Shown: one piece after another, positions 25,135-33,530 of the stretch
Layout of the letters: each line of letters begins with the position of its first letter
How positions within the stretch are numbered: position 1 is the stretch's first letter
Assembly: GCA_963761435.1 (NCBI GenBank)
Contig: CAVXHJ010000028.1
Location: 1-64,000 of the forward strand
Direction: 5' to 3'
Source of the DNA: Roseiarcus sp963761435
GTDB taxonomy: Bacteria; Pseudomonadota; Alphaproteobacteria; Rhizobiales; Beijerinckiaceae
DNA length: 64,000 bases
The notes under the pieces: model-generated
Seen by the model: the letters and a program-made list of their open reading frames with translations, nothing else
The model's database searches: none
What the model was told of the DNA's origin: nothing
Position numbers and translations under genes: made by a program

Positions 25135-25650
25135 ATGCCCGGGAAGCGACGTCTCGATCTCATCGCCCTTTGTGCAGGCGTTCTGTGGGCCAGCCTCCTT
25201 GCCGCAGTCCCCGCGGCAGCAGACGTCAGCTACGTTTTCACTAGCGATGAAGGAAATTTCTCTTTTAATTCTCCCTCGTTTTTCGAGGGCGGAAGCCTGC
25301 CTGACAGCGTCCTTGCCAGCCATTCCGCGAATATCGATGACGTATACTTTGGCCCATCTGATATTGTGCTTATTAACCCGACCTGCGAGAGCGCCGAGAA
25401 TTGTTTCGACGCGGCCTTCGGCCTGAAGGGTATTTTTCAGACTTTCGGCCAATACTTCGCCTCAGACGGCAACGCACAAATCACCATCTCCCAAGGCTCG
25501 AACGGCGCGCCAGCGCCAGAACTTTCCTCATGGGCGTTGCTGGCGCTCGGTTTCGCCGGCCTCGCCCTTGAGAAGAGCCGCAGAATTTGGGGCCGGGGAG
25601 GACGCGGGCCTCGTGGCGCAGACGAAACAGCCAGCTGCCAGGATTGCTGA
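25135..25650 (+). CDS. Secreted protein with PEP-CTERM-like C-terminal sorting signal
   Basis: 171 residues: a signal peptide (LIALCAGVLWASLLAAVPAAA), a Ser/Asn/Phe-rich beta-type domain of about 100 residues with one Cys pair (NPTCESAENCFD), then PELSSWALLALGFAGLALE followed by SRRIW. That end has the layout of PEP-CTERM signals (Pro-Glu, Trp-Ala, hydrophobic segment, Arg-rich end) that exosortase cleaves, but with PEL for PEP and an extra tail of about 20 residues. No exosortase lies in the window. Base composition is less GC-rich than in the neighbours. Confidence 0.65.
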   Translation: MPGKRRLDLIALCAGVLWASLLAAVPAAADVSYVFTSDEGNFSFNSPSFFEGGSLPDSVLASHSANIDDVYFGPSDIVLINPTCESAENCFDAAFGLKGIFQTFGQYFASDGNAQITISQGSNGAPAPELSSWALLALGFAGLALEKSRRIWGRGGRGPRGADETASCQDC

Positions 25651-25728
25651 CGGAAACACCGACCTCATCCTGAAGGGCGAGGCGAAGCCTCGCGTCTCGC
25701 ATATGGCGGGACAAGCCCGCCGGCGTGA

Positions 25729-26112
25729 CTAGAAGTCGAGCGGCGTGAGGAAGCAGCGAATCTCCGGAGTTTTCGGATCGCGCGCCTGATCGCCGCTATC
25801 GGTCATCACCCACATGTTCGGGAAGAAGATATGACTGCAGGTGTCCCTGCTGGGTTGCGCCTTGCCCGGCGGGATCACGAACCTATAGCCCTCGAAGCTC
25901 ACGATATATTCATTGTTCGGCCCCCGGCTGATCTGCTCGGGGGCCAGTTTATGCTCTTCCGCCGCGCCGCAGCAGTCAGACTTGATCGCTTCCGGCACGG
26001 GGTTCCCGTCGCAGCCCATGTCGTGCGCGCCCGCGCTTCCAATCGCCATCGCGGCGGACGCCGCCAGCGCCGCTAACAGGAGATTGGATTTGGTACGATC
26101 TTTGAAGAACAC
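25729..26112 (-). CDS. Secreted cysteine-containing protein of unknown function
   Basis: 127 residues with a signal peptide (LLLAALAASAAMAIGSAGA) and a mature domain with several Cys: MGCDGNPVP, KSDCCGAAEEHKL, RDTCSHIFFP and EIRCFLTPLDF. It ends with a hydrophobic C terminus. I recall similar small periplasmic proteins in Rhizobiales but no named family. An AT-rich stretch lies upstream and should hold its promoter. Confidence 0.7.
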   Translation of the reverse strand: MFFKDRTKSNLLLAALAASAAMAIGSAGAHDMGCDGNPVPEAIKSDCCGAAEEHKLAPEQISRGPNNEYIVSFEGYRFVIPPGKAQPSRDTCSHIFFPNMWVMTDSGDQARDPKTPEIRCFLTPLDF

Positions 26113-26139
26113 GGGGCCCGCTTCCTCAACAATTCACGA

Positions 26140-26255
26140 TTTACAATTTGTTCACGCCCAATAGTTGGCGTCGTTGATATATATATTCGCTTATAGTGGG
26201 CTCCTGGGCTCGCATTGTACATTGGTATTATTACCCATTATACATTGGCGTTACT
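26140..26255 (-). promoter_or_regulatory. AT-rich island, probable promoter region of the secreted Cys protein
   Basis: In a GC-rich surrounding this stretch contains GATATATATATTC and two TACATTGG direct repeats (near 26218-26225 and 26240-26247), with GGTATTATTACC between them. It lies upstream of the leftward gene that starts at 26112 and behind the 3' end of the leftward hydrolase, so a promoter is the simplest reading. Confidence 0.4.
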
Positions 26256-26318
26256 CCGGCGACGCGCTGGCGCGGTTGGCGGCGCAAGGCACAGGAATTG
26301 TCGCGGTTCGGCGGAATT

Positions 26319-27563
26319 TCAGGCGGCGCGAAAGTCCCGCGCGAACCGGGTCAGCGCCGCAAGGCCGAGCGCGCAGTCCTCGAGCGTGATCGATTCGAGC
26401 GGATTGTGGCTGATCCCGCCTTTGCAGCGAACGAACAGCATGCCCGCGGGACAGAGCTTGCCGATCGCCATCGCGTCGTGGCCGGCGCCCGAGGGCAGAA
26501 GCCGCGGGCGAGCGCCTACCGCCACGACCGCCTTTTCCAATCCGGCGATGATTGCGGGGTCGCAGGCGAAGGCGTTGGCGTCGTGCGGCCTGGCGAAGGT
26601 TGCGCTGACGCCGCGCTGAGCCGCGATCGCGCCGATGCGCGCCTCGAGGTCGACGACAGCCTGAGCCCTGCGCGCGTCGTGAGGCGCGCGAATGTCGATC
26701 GAAAACTGGACATGGCCGGGAATGACGTTGGTCGCGTCGGGCCAGACGTCGAAGCGGCCGACGGTCGCGACAAGATCGGCCTCGCTCCGCGCCCGCGCCT
26801 CGATCGCGAGCGCCATCTCGGCGGCGGCGGTGAGCGCGTCGCGGCGCAAGGCCATCGGGGTCGCGCCGGCGTGCCCGGCGACGCCGTCGACCCCGACTTC
26901 GAGCCGCGACGCGCCGTTGATCGCGGTCACGATCCCGAGCGGCAGGCCCTCGGCTTCGAGGATCGGCCCCTGCTCGATATGGGCCTCGACGAACGCGGCG
27001 ACGCCGCTGCGCCGGATCGACCCGGCCTGCTCCGGATCGCCGCCGAAGGCTTTGAGCGCCTCGCGCATCGAAACGCCGGCCGAGTCCCTCTGGTCGAGCG
27101 CGTCCTCGGGATAGGTCCCCGCGAGCGCGCGCGAGCCGGTGAGCGTGGTGCGGAAGCGAACGCCCTCCTCGTCGCCGAAAGCGACGATCTCGATCGCATG
27201 ATCGAGACGCTCGCCGCGCCCGGCCAAGGCCTCGACCACGGCCAGCGCAGCCAATGCGCCATAGTTTCCATCGTAGCGCCCGGCGTCGCGCACGGTGTCG
27301 ATATGCGAGCCCAGCATCAGCGCTGGCGCGCCCGCGCGCTTGCCCTCGTAGCGGGCGACGACATTGCCGGCGGCGTCGATCCGCGCCTCGAGCCCGGCCT
27401 CGCCGCACCAACGGACGAAAACGAGCGCCGCGCGTCGATGGGCCTCCGAGAGGAAGAGCCGCGTCAGGCGGCGGGGCTCATCGGAGAAGGCGGCGAATGC
27501 GTCAAGCCTCGCCATCAGCCGCCGGCCGGCGGCGAGATCGGCGTCCAATATTTTTGCGTCCAT
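26319..27563 (-). CDS. Zn-dependent M20 amidase, probable allantoate amidohydrolase
   Basis: 414 residues of the hydantoinase/carbamoylase (M20) family: metal ligands in LGSHIDTVRDAGRYDGNYGA, in FGDEEGVRF and in SGAGHDAMAI, with the dimerisation domain around HIEQGPILE and GVDGVAGHAGATPM. It hydrolyses N-carbamoyl or ureido compounds. Its ATG overlaps the puuD stop by one base (TGATG), so it is translated with the urate oxidase, which favours allantoate as substrate. N-carbamoyl amino acids remain possible. Confidence 0.85.
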   Translation of the reverse strand: MDAKILDADLAAGRRLMARLDAFAAFSDEPRRLTRLFLSEAHRRAALVFVRWCGEAGLEARIDAAGNVVARYEGKRAGAPALMLGSHIDTVRDAGRYDGNYGALAALAVVEALAGRGERLDHAIEIVAFGDEEGVRFRTTLTGSRALAGTYPEDALDQRDSAGVSMREALKAFGGDPEQAGSIRRSGVAAFVEAHIEQGPILEAEGLPLGIVTAINGASRLEVGVDGVAGHAGATPMALRRDALTAAAEMALAIEARARSEADLVATVGRFDVWPDATNVIPGHVQFSIDIRAPHDARRAQAVVDLEARIGAIAAQRGVSATFARPHDANAFACDPAIIAGLEKAVVAVGARPRLLPSGAGHDAMAIGKLCPAGMLFVRCKGGISHNPLESITLEDCALGLAALTRFARDFRAA

Positions 27564-28807
27564 CAGTTCTGCGCCGTCTCGACGCCGAGCCAGCGCGCCA
27601 GCGTCTTGCGCTCGTCATCCGTCATCTGGCTGAAGTTGTTGGGCGGCATGGCGTGGGTCAGGACCGCCTGCTGTCTGATCGCCGCGGCGAAGCGCGCGAT
27701 ATGCTCGGGCGTATCGAGGAGCACGCCTTTCGGCGCCTCGCCGATCCAGTCCATCGGCTGAGCCGCGTGGCACATCATGCAGCGGGTCTGCACGATGTCG
27801 ACCACCTCCTGCGGCGCCTGCGGCTCGGCCGAGCTGGCGGCGGGGCTCGCAAGGTCCGCGAGCCCCATGAGCGAACGCATGCCGGGTGAAGCGGTCGCGG
27901 CGAAGCCGAAGGCGCAGAGGACGGCTGCCGCGGCAACCGCCCACGCCCACCACGGCGCGCGGTCATGGTCGAGATGCCAGACGTTGTAGAAATAGCGAAC
28001 CATTGCGCCAGCGACGATGATGAAGGTGACGATCGCCGGAATCACCCGCGGATTGGCGTAGGTCGACGGATAGTGGTTCGACAGCATCAGGAACAGCACC
28101 GGGAGCGTGATGTAGTTGTTGTGGGTCGAGCGGATCTTTGAGGTCTTGCCCCAAGCCGGATCAGGCTTCTGCCCGGCGACCAGCGCGGCGACGCTCTTGC
28201 GCTGGTTCGGCATGATGATGAAGAACACATTGGCGGTCATGATCGTGGCCATCAGCGCGCCGGTGTGGATGAGCGCGCCGCGGCCGGAAAAGAAGAGGGT
28301 GAAGACCCAGCTCGTCGCCACCACATAGCCGAAGCCGACGACCGCGAGCAGCGGCTCATTGTTCGCAAGCGGCGAACGGCACAGGAGGTCGTAGACGATC
28401 CAGCCGAGCGCGAGCGCCACGATCCCGATCGCCGCCGCCTGCCAGGGCTCGAGCGCCATGACCGCCGGATCGATCAGAAAAAGCTGCGACTGGCCGTAAT
28501 AGACCCAGCAGAGCAGCACGAAGCCGCTCATCCAGGTCCAATAGGACTGCCACTTGTGCCAGATGAGATGCTCGGGCAGCGAGGCCGGCGCGAGCAGGTA
28601 TTTCCGCATCTCATAGAAGCCGCCGCCGTGAACCTGCCATGAGGTTCCGGCCAGCGCCGGATCGTCCTTGGCCTGTTTGCGCAAGGATGCGTCGAGATGC
28701 ATGAAAAAGAACGATCCGCCGATCCACGCGATCGCCGCGGTCACGTGAAGCCAGCGGATGAGCGCCGAGCCCCATTCCCAGCCGAAGGTCTCCAGAGCCC
28801 CCATCAA
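27563..28807 (-). CDS. puuD: Membrane-bound urate oxidase/hydroxylase PuuD with C-terminal cytochrome c
   Basis: 414 residues. About eight membrane segments at residues 15-320 form the DUF989 urate hydroxylase domain (start WLHVTAAIAWIGGSFFFMHL). A C-terminal cytochrome c domain has heme motif CMMCH at about 343-347 and a Met ligand in THAMPPNN. PuuD oxidises urate and passes the electrons to the respiratory chain through the attached heme, so no H2O2 is made. The downstream M20 hydrolase overlaps it by one base. No HIU hydrolase or OHCU decarboxylase is present in the window. Confidence 0.93.
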   Translation of the reverse strand: MMGALETFGWEWGSALIRWLHVTAAIAWIGGSFFFMHLDASLRKQAKDDPALAGTSWQVHGGGFYEMRKYLLAPASLPEHLIWHKWQSYWTWMSGFVLLCWVYYGQSQLFLIDPAVMALEPWQAAAIGIVALALGWIVYDLLCRSPLANNEPLLAVVGFGYVVATSWVFTLFFSGRGALIHTGALMATIMTANVFFIIMPNQRKSVAALVAGQKPDPAWGKTSKIRSTHNNYITLPVLFLMLSNHYPSTYANPRVIPAIVTFIIVAGAMVRYFYNVWHLDHDRAPWWAWAVAAAAVLCAFGFAATASPGMRSLMGLADLASPAASSAEPQAPQEVVDIVQTRCMMCHAAQPMDWIGEAPKGVLLDTPEHIARFAAAIRQQAVLTHAMPPNNFSQMTDDERKTLARWLGVETAQN

Positions 28808-29213
28808 CCCGCCTCCTCCGGGCGATCAGGGTCGCGCCGGCCGGAATCACGATAAAGGCGGCGGCGGGGTTTGGGTAGGGAGTCGGCGAGCGCGTCGGCA
28901 AGACGCAGCGCTCCTCGGGATGAGGTGAGGCTGAGCGGCCGTGAGGACGCGCCTCTTGCCTCAAGGAGCGCCGAGGGCGCGCCTGGAAGGGCGATCCCGC
29001 GGGCGGGGCCGCGCTGGGGACGGGGCGCGGGCTTTTCCTAAAGTAACTTGCCTTTAACCCTATCAGAGCCTTAATCCGCAGCGAGAAAGCGGGCGCCTCC
29101 CGCGTCCGGCAAAAGCCCAAGTTTCGGCCGATTTGCGGCGCAGACCCCGCCCCGATCCCATCACGCCGCCTGTGATCTGTGCCCGCCCGCCCAATAAAAG
29201 GTTGCCCCCGCCG
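28808..29213. other. 406-base divergent intergenic region between puuD and tolQ
   Basis: It should hold the promoters of both operons. A GC-rich part includes the inverted repeat at 28908-28971; the part nearer tolQ (29038-29080) is AT-richer (TTTTCCTAAAGTAACTTGCC). No coding frame is convincing. Confidence 0.5.
28908..28971. repeat. Inverted repeat of REP type (GCGCTCCT ... AGGAGCGC)
   Basis: GCGCTCCT (28908-28915) pairs with AGGAGCGC (28964-28971), with GATGAGG and CCTC blocks inside. The CTCATCC/GGATGAG wording is typical of dispersed palindromic units in Rhizobiales. It sits in the puuD-tolQ divergent region. Confidence 0.5.
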
Positions 29214-29939
29214 ATGAATCCTGCCGACGTAGCCGCAGCGGCCGCAACTCCGGAGACCAGCATCTTCGAGATGTTCTGGTCGGCTCATATCGTCGTCAAG
29301 GCGGTGATGCTGGGCCTGCTCCTTGCTTCGCTGTGGTGCTGGACGATCATTTTCGACAAGACTCGCCTGTTTCGTAAATTCAAAAAGGAGATGGAGAACT
29401 TCGAGCAGATCTTCTGGTCCGGCCAATCGCTCGAGGAGCTCTACACCTCGCTCTCGGCTCAGCCCAACAACAGCGGCGCGGCCGCGCTGTTCGTCTCGGC
29501 GATGCGGGAGTGGAAGCGCTCGTTCCAGCAGGCGGCCGGCTCGTTCCGCGGACTGCACGCCCGCATCGACAAGGTGCTCGACGTCTCGATCGCCCGCGAA
29601 GTCGAGCGGCTCGAATCGAATCTGCTTGTCCTCGCGACGGTCGCCTCGGCCGGACCGTTCGTCGGCCTCTTCGGCACGGTGTTCGGGATCATGAACTCGT
29701 TCCAGTCGATCGCGGCGTCGAAGAACACTTCGCTCGCCGTCGTCGCGCCCGGCATCGCGGAAGCGCTGCTGGCGACGGCGATCGGCCTCTTCGCCGCCAT
29801 CCCCGCGCTCATCGCCTACAACAAGCTCCAGGGCGACGTCGCCAAGGCGCAGGCGAGGCTCGAAAGCTTCGCCGACGAATTCTCCTCGATCCTCTCCCGG
29901 CAGATCGATCATCATCTGTCGGTCGAGAAAGTCTCCTGA
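29214..29939 (+). CDS. tolQ: Tol-Pal system proton-channel protein TolQ
   Basis: From ATG 29214 (MNPADVAAAAATPETSIFEM) the protein is 241 residues with three membrane segments: the first near 25-45 (KAVMLGLLLASLWCWTIIF), then VASAGPFVGLFGTVFGIMNS and LLATAIGLFAAIPALIAYN. It forms the proton channel with TolR that powers TolA. The upstream in-frame stretch to 29133 is Arg/Pro-rich and not conserved in type. TolQ rather than ExbB is chosen because tolR, tolA and tolB follow. Confidence 0.93.
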   Translation: MNPADVAAAAATPETSIFEMFWSAHIVVKAVMLGLLLASLWCWTIIFDKTRLFRKFKKEMENFEQIFWSGQSLEELYTSLSAQPNNSGAAALFVSAMREWKRSFQQAAGSFRGLHARIDKVLDVSIAREVERLESNLLVLATVASAGPFVGLFGTVFGIMNSFQSIAASKNTSLAVVAPGIAEALLATAIGLFAAIPALIAYNKLQGDVAKAQARLESFADEFSSILSRQIDHHLSVEKVS

Positions 29940-29955
29940 AGGGGGGAGCGACGCG

Positions 29956-30402
29956 ATGGCCATCACTCCTGTCCTGAGCGGACGCAAGAGCGGCCGGGGG
30001 CGGCGCGGCGTGCCGCGCTACGGCGCGATGGCGGACATCAACATGACGCCGTTCATCGACGTCATGCTGGTGCTGCTCATCATCTTCATGGTCGCCGCGC
30101 CCCTCCTGACGACCGGGGTCACGGTCGACCTGCCGCGGGCGAGCGCGACGGCGCTCAACGTCGAGCGCAAGCCGATCGCCGTCTCGCTCAACGAGCAGGG
30201 TCAGCTCTTCGTCATGGATGAGCCGATCGCCGACGCCGATCTCGTCGCCAAGCTCCAAGCCGCGTCGCAGAGCGACGTCGATCAACGCATCTACCTTCGC
30301 GCCTCGAAAGCGGTGCCTTACGGACGCGTGGCCGAGATCATGGCGGCGGTCACGACCGCCGGCTACAAGAAGGTGGCCCTCGTCACCGAGCCGAAACAAT
30401 AG
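29956..30402 (+). CDS. tolR: Tol-Pal system protein TolR
   Basis: 148 residues. A basic N terminus (GRKSGRGRRGVPRY) precedes MADINMTPFIDVMLVLLIIF, the single membrane helix with the proton-carrying Asp, and a periplasmic domain that ends PYGRVAEIMAAVTTAGYKKV, as in TolR/ExbD. It lies 16 bases after tolQ and 12 bases before tolA. Confidence 0.93.
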   Translation: MAITPVLSGRKSGRGRRGVPRYGAMADINMTPFIDVMLVLLIIFMVAAPLLTTGVTVDLPRASATALNVERKPIAVSLNEQGQLFVMDEPIADADLVAKLQAASQSDVDQRIYLRASKAVPYGRVAEIMAAVTTAGYKKVALVTEPKQ

Positions 30403-30414
30403 CCCGGAGCGGCG

Positions 30415-31380
30415 TTGGAGGAGCGGCGGTCATATTGGGGTTTCGCGAGCTCGGCAGCATTGCACGGCGCGCTGCTGGCGCTGCTCCTGCTCGGCTTCGC
30501 CAGGGCCCCGAGATTCGCGGACACTCCGGAATCGATTCCAATCGAAACGGTATCGTTGAGCGAACTCAATCAGATCGCCAACGGCGAGAAGGACGCCAAG
30601 CCCTCGCCGCAGCCCCCGCCGTCGCCGCCCGAACCGCCCGCGGACTTGCGCGCGTCCGTGGAGCCGCCGCCGCCGCCCCAACCCTCGCCTCCGCCCCAGC
30701 CCGCGCCTTCGCCGCCCAAAGCGGAAACCCCGCCGCAGCCCGCGCCGCCGCCCCCTCCCAAGGCGGAGGCGACGCCGTCGCCCGAGCCGGAGCCGCCTCA
30801 AAGGCCCGAGCCGCCAGCCCCGCCGAAGGCCGCTCTCCAGGAGGCGCCGGTTCAGCCGCCCGTGCGGCCGAAGACGATCGACAGTCCGCCCGATCGGACA
30901 AAGGAGCCCGCGCCGGAGAAACCGAAGCCGGCGCACAATTTCGACCCGAACACGATCGCCAAGCTCATCGGGCAGAGCAAGCCGCCTTCGTCAGCGGTCC
31001 CCTCGACCCAGACCGCCAGCGCGACCCCGCAAGGGCTGCCGCATCACGACGCGCCGCATATGTCGATGTCGATGGCCTCGGCGCTCGATGCGTGGCTGAC
31101 GGAAAGCTACCTCAATTGCTGGACGCCGCCGCCAACGACCCCGGAGGGCGACACCTATGTCGCGCAGATCAAGGTGGTCTTCAATGCTGACGGCTCCCTT
31201 TCGGGGCGCCCGGTCCTGCTCAATCCGCCAGCGGACCGAGCCTGGCGCGCGCACGCGGAGAGCGCCATGCGCGCGGTCCGGAAGTGCGACCCTCTGAAGG
31301 TCCCGGCGGAATACATGCCCTATTTCGAGCAATGGAAGGTCGAAACCATCCATTTCGACCCGCGGGAGACCCAGGGATGA
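30415..31380 (+). CDS. tolA: TolA-type energy-transducing protein
   Basis: 321 residues from TTG 30415. The N terminus has one membrane helix (AALHGALLALLLLGFARAP) with the SxxxH-like SSAALH. Residues about 60-180 are a Pro/Glu/Lys-rich rod, unlike the Ala/Lys helix of E. coli TolA but common in alphaproteobacteria. The C-terminal domain (about 220-315) reads ALDAWLTESYLNCWTPPPTT, then VVFNADGSLSGRPVLLNPPA, and has two Cys that can pair. It links TolQR to Pal and the outer membrane. No ATG is available near the TTG. Confidence 0.87.
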   Translation: MEERRSYWGFASSAALHGALLALLLLGFARAPRFADTPESIPIETVSLSELNQIANGEKDAKPSPQPPPSPPEPPADLRASVEPPPPPQPSPPPQPAPSPPKAETPPQPAPPPPPKAEATPSPEPEPPQRPEPPAPPKAALQEAPVQPPVRPKTIDSPPDRTKEPAPEKPKPAHNFDPNTIAKLIGQSKPPSSAVPSTQTASATPQGLPHHDAPHMSMSMASALDAWLTESYLNCWTPPPTTPEGDTYVAQIKVVFNADGSLSGRPVLLNPPADRAWRAHAESAMRAVRKCDPLKVPAEYMPYFEQWKVETIHFDPRETQG

Positions 31381-31447
31381 CCGCCACGCTCCCGATTCGC
31401 CCTGAGCCCGACGCCGCCACGCGAACCAAACACGAGACCCCCCGCCC

Positions 31448-31969
31448 ATGCTGATTTTTTCCAGGCCCCTCACAGGACTCTTGCTCGCCGCAGCCGTGGC
31501 GGGGGCTTACGGCTACGAGCGCCTCAGGCCATCCGACGCGCCCCGGCCGGAGAATGCATCCAACGAGGCGCGAGAGCCGCCCGCGCCCGGCGCGGCGGTG
31601 GCGGCTCTCGCGCCTGCTCCGCCCGCCGCAATCGAAGCGCCCGCGCGCATGTCGCCGGCGCAGGAAGCCGCTTTCGAGGCCTGGCTCATCAAGACCTATC
31701 TTGGATGCTGGAAGCCGGCGCCGCAGCCCGCCGGCGCCGATCCTTACGTCGCGCATGTGCGGCTGGCTTTCAACCCGGACGGCTCGCTCGCCGCCGCGGC
31801 AAAGCTCGTCAACCCGCCGTCAGACCCGGCTCTCAAGCCGCAGGCCAAGAGCGTGATGGCCGCGGTGCAGACTTGCAACCCGATTCCGGTGCCGGCCCTA
31901 TATCGGCCTTTTTATGAGCAATGGAAAACCAAAACTATCCACTTCAATCCGCAGGTCGCCGCCCGATGA
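31448..31969 (+). CDS. Protein with a second TolA C-terminal-type domain
   Basis: 173 residues with an N-terminal signal anchor (IFSRPLTGLLLAAAVAGAYG), an Ala/Pro linker and a C-terminal domain that closely follows the TolA one: AFEAWLIKTYLGCWKPAP against ALDAWLTESYLNCWTPPP, then FNPDGSLAAAAKLVNPPSD against FNADGSLSGRPVLLNPPAD, and FYEQWKTKTIHFNP against YFEQWKVETIHFDP. Both Cys are kept. The long rod and the TolQR-contacting helix motif are absent. It sits between tolA and tolB and appears to be a tandem copy of the tolA 3' part. Confidence 0.85.
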   Translation: MLIFSRPLTGLLLAAAVAGAYGYERLRPSDAPRPENASNEAREPPAPGAAVAALAPAPPAAIEAPARMSPAQEAAFEAWLIKTYLGCWKPAPQPAGADPYVAHVRLAFNPDGSLAAAAKLVNPPSDPALKPQAKSVMAAVQTCNPIPVPALYRPFYEQWKTKTIHFNPQVAAR

Positions 31970-32012
31970 CGCCGAGCGGCGAATGTCATTGTTGTCCCCC
32001 CGAGATCCCCCG

Positions 32013-33332
32013 ATGAACGCCGTTCGTTTCATTTCCCGCCGCTCCGCGCTCGCGGGCTTCGCGCTCGGCCTCCTCGCTCTCGCCCGCGCGCCGGCCCACG
32101 CCGAAGGGGACATCTATGTCCACGCGGGCGCGAACTTCAAACCGGTGACGATCGCGGTCACGCCATTCGCGGACGAAGAGGCAAACAACAAGATCAGCGG
32201 CGTCATCGCAGCCGATTTCGCCCGGTCGATCTTCCTTCTGCCGCTTAATCCGGCCAACTTTCCCGAGAAGATCGCCAATCCGGACGCCGCCCCCAGCATG
32301 GACGCCTGGAAGACCGCCGACGCGCAGTTCGTGCTGACCGGACGGGTGTTGCATCAGGACGCGGGGCGCGTCACCGCGCAATTCCGGCTGTGGGACGTGG
32401 CGAGCGGCGAGCAGATCGCCGGCCAGCAATACACCACCGACGCGGCGAACGCGCGCCGGGTCGCCCATATGATCGCCGACGCGGTGTTCACCCGGGTGAC
32501 CGGCGAGAAGGGTTTTTTCGATTCCCGCGTCGTCTTCGTCGACGAGACCGGGCCGAAAGAGAAGCGGCGCAAGCGCCTCGCGATCATGGACATGGACGGC
32601 GCCAACGTGAAGACGCTCGGCAGCGGCGAAGAGCTCGTCGTCACTCCGCGCTTCTCGCCGTCCGCCCAGCAGGTCGCCTACATGTCGTTCGGCGCCGGCG
32701 ACCCCAAGGTGACGCTGCTCAATCTCGAAACCGGGCAGCGCGAATCGGTCGGCAATTTTCCCGGCATGACGTTCGCGCCGCGGTTTTCTCCGGACGGGCA
32801 GCAGATCGCAATGTCGCTCTCGGACGGCGCGAGCACCAACCTCTACACCATGGATCTGAGCACGCGCGCCACCACCCGCCTTACCGAGGATTCAGCGATC
32901 GACACCTCGCCGACCTATTCGCCGGACGGCTCGCAGATCGCGTTTGAAAGCGACCGCGGCGGATCGCAGCAGATCTACATCATGAGCGCGAACGGCGGCC
33001 CGGCGAAGCGCATCTCCTTCGGCGAGGGCCATTATTCGACGCCCGTCTGGTCGCCGCGCGGCGACCTCATCGCCTTCACCCGCATCAAAGGCGGCTCCTT
33101 CGGCATCGGCGTGATGAAGCCCGACGGCTCGGGCGAGCAAATCCTGGTCGAGGGCTTCCACAACGAAGGGCCAACCTTCGCGCCAAACGGCCTCTATGTG
33201 ATGTTCTTCCGCGACTCGGGCGGCTCGGGCGGCCCCAAGATCTACATGACCGATATTTTCGGCCACGCCGAGTTCCTCGTGCCGACGCCGAGCTACGCCA
33301 GCGATCCGTCATGGGGCCCGCTGTTGAATTAA
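32013..33332 (+). CDS. tolB: Tol-Pal system periplasmic beta-propeller TolB
   Basis: From ATG 32013 the protein is 439 residues. The signal peptide carries a twin-arginine-like ISRRSALAGFALGL, then an N-terminal anticodon-like domain (VTIAVTPFADEEANNKISG) and a six-blade propeller with repeats such as PRFSPSAQQVAYMSF, PRFSPDGQQIAMSLS and PTYSPDGSQIAFESDRG. Length is typical. It is the last gene of the tol operon here; pal and cpoB, which normally follow, are absent and the next gene is convergent. Confidence 0.94.
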   Translation: MNAVRFISRRSALAGFALGLLALARAPAHAEGDIYVHAGANFKPVTIAVTPFADEEANNKISGVIAADFARSIFLLPLNPANFPEKIANPDAAPSMDAWKTADAQFVLTGRVLHQDAGRVTAQFRLWDVASGEQIAGQQYTTDAANARRVAHMIADAVFTRVTGEKGFFDSRVVFVDETGPKEKRRKRLAIMDMDGANVKTLGSGEELVVTPRFSPSAQQVAYMSFGAGDPKVTLLNLETGQRESVGNFPGMTFAPRFSPDGQQIAMSLSDGASTNLYTMDLSTRATTRLTEDSAIDTSPTYSPDGSQIAFESDRGGSQQIYIMSANGGPAKRISFGEGHYSTPVWSPRGDLIAFTRIKGGSFGIGVMKPDGSGEQILVEGFHNEGPTFAPNGLYVMFFRDSGGSGGPKIYMTDIFGHAEFLVPTPSYASDPSWGPLLN

Positions 33333-33371
33333 CCCGGTGGAGCGGTTCAGCCCATCGCTTGAGCGACTTCT

Positions 33372-33390
33372 GCCTGATTCCCAATCAGGC
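33372..33390. terminator. Hairpin between convergent tolB and guaA
   Basis: GCCTGATT (33372-33379) pairs perfectly with AATCAGGC (33383-33390) around CCC. It lies 40 bases after the tolB stop. There is no T tract on either side, so it may be a Rho-dependent or stabilising structure rather than an intrinsic terminator. Confidence 0.4.
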
Positions 33391-33530
33391 TGGCGCGCCG
33401 TCGCGAGCGACAGCCTGGCCGGGCCGTATCTGCCGAACGTGACGGTCTCGCGCCATCCATTCATCCGGCAATCCAGCCGAAAAGAGAGGGTCCCCGACGG
33501 CTTTATGGGATAGCCCCGGATGGCCCTAAA

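Noticed and set aside
26165..26389. Small hydrophobic open frame in the AT-rich island
   Set aside because: No ribosome site, runs into the 3' end of a convergent real gene, and the translation degrades to Arg/Pro-rich sequence.
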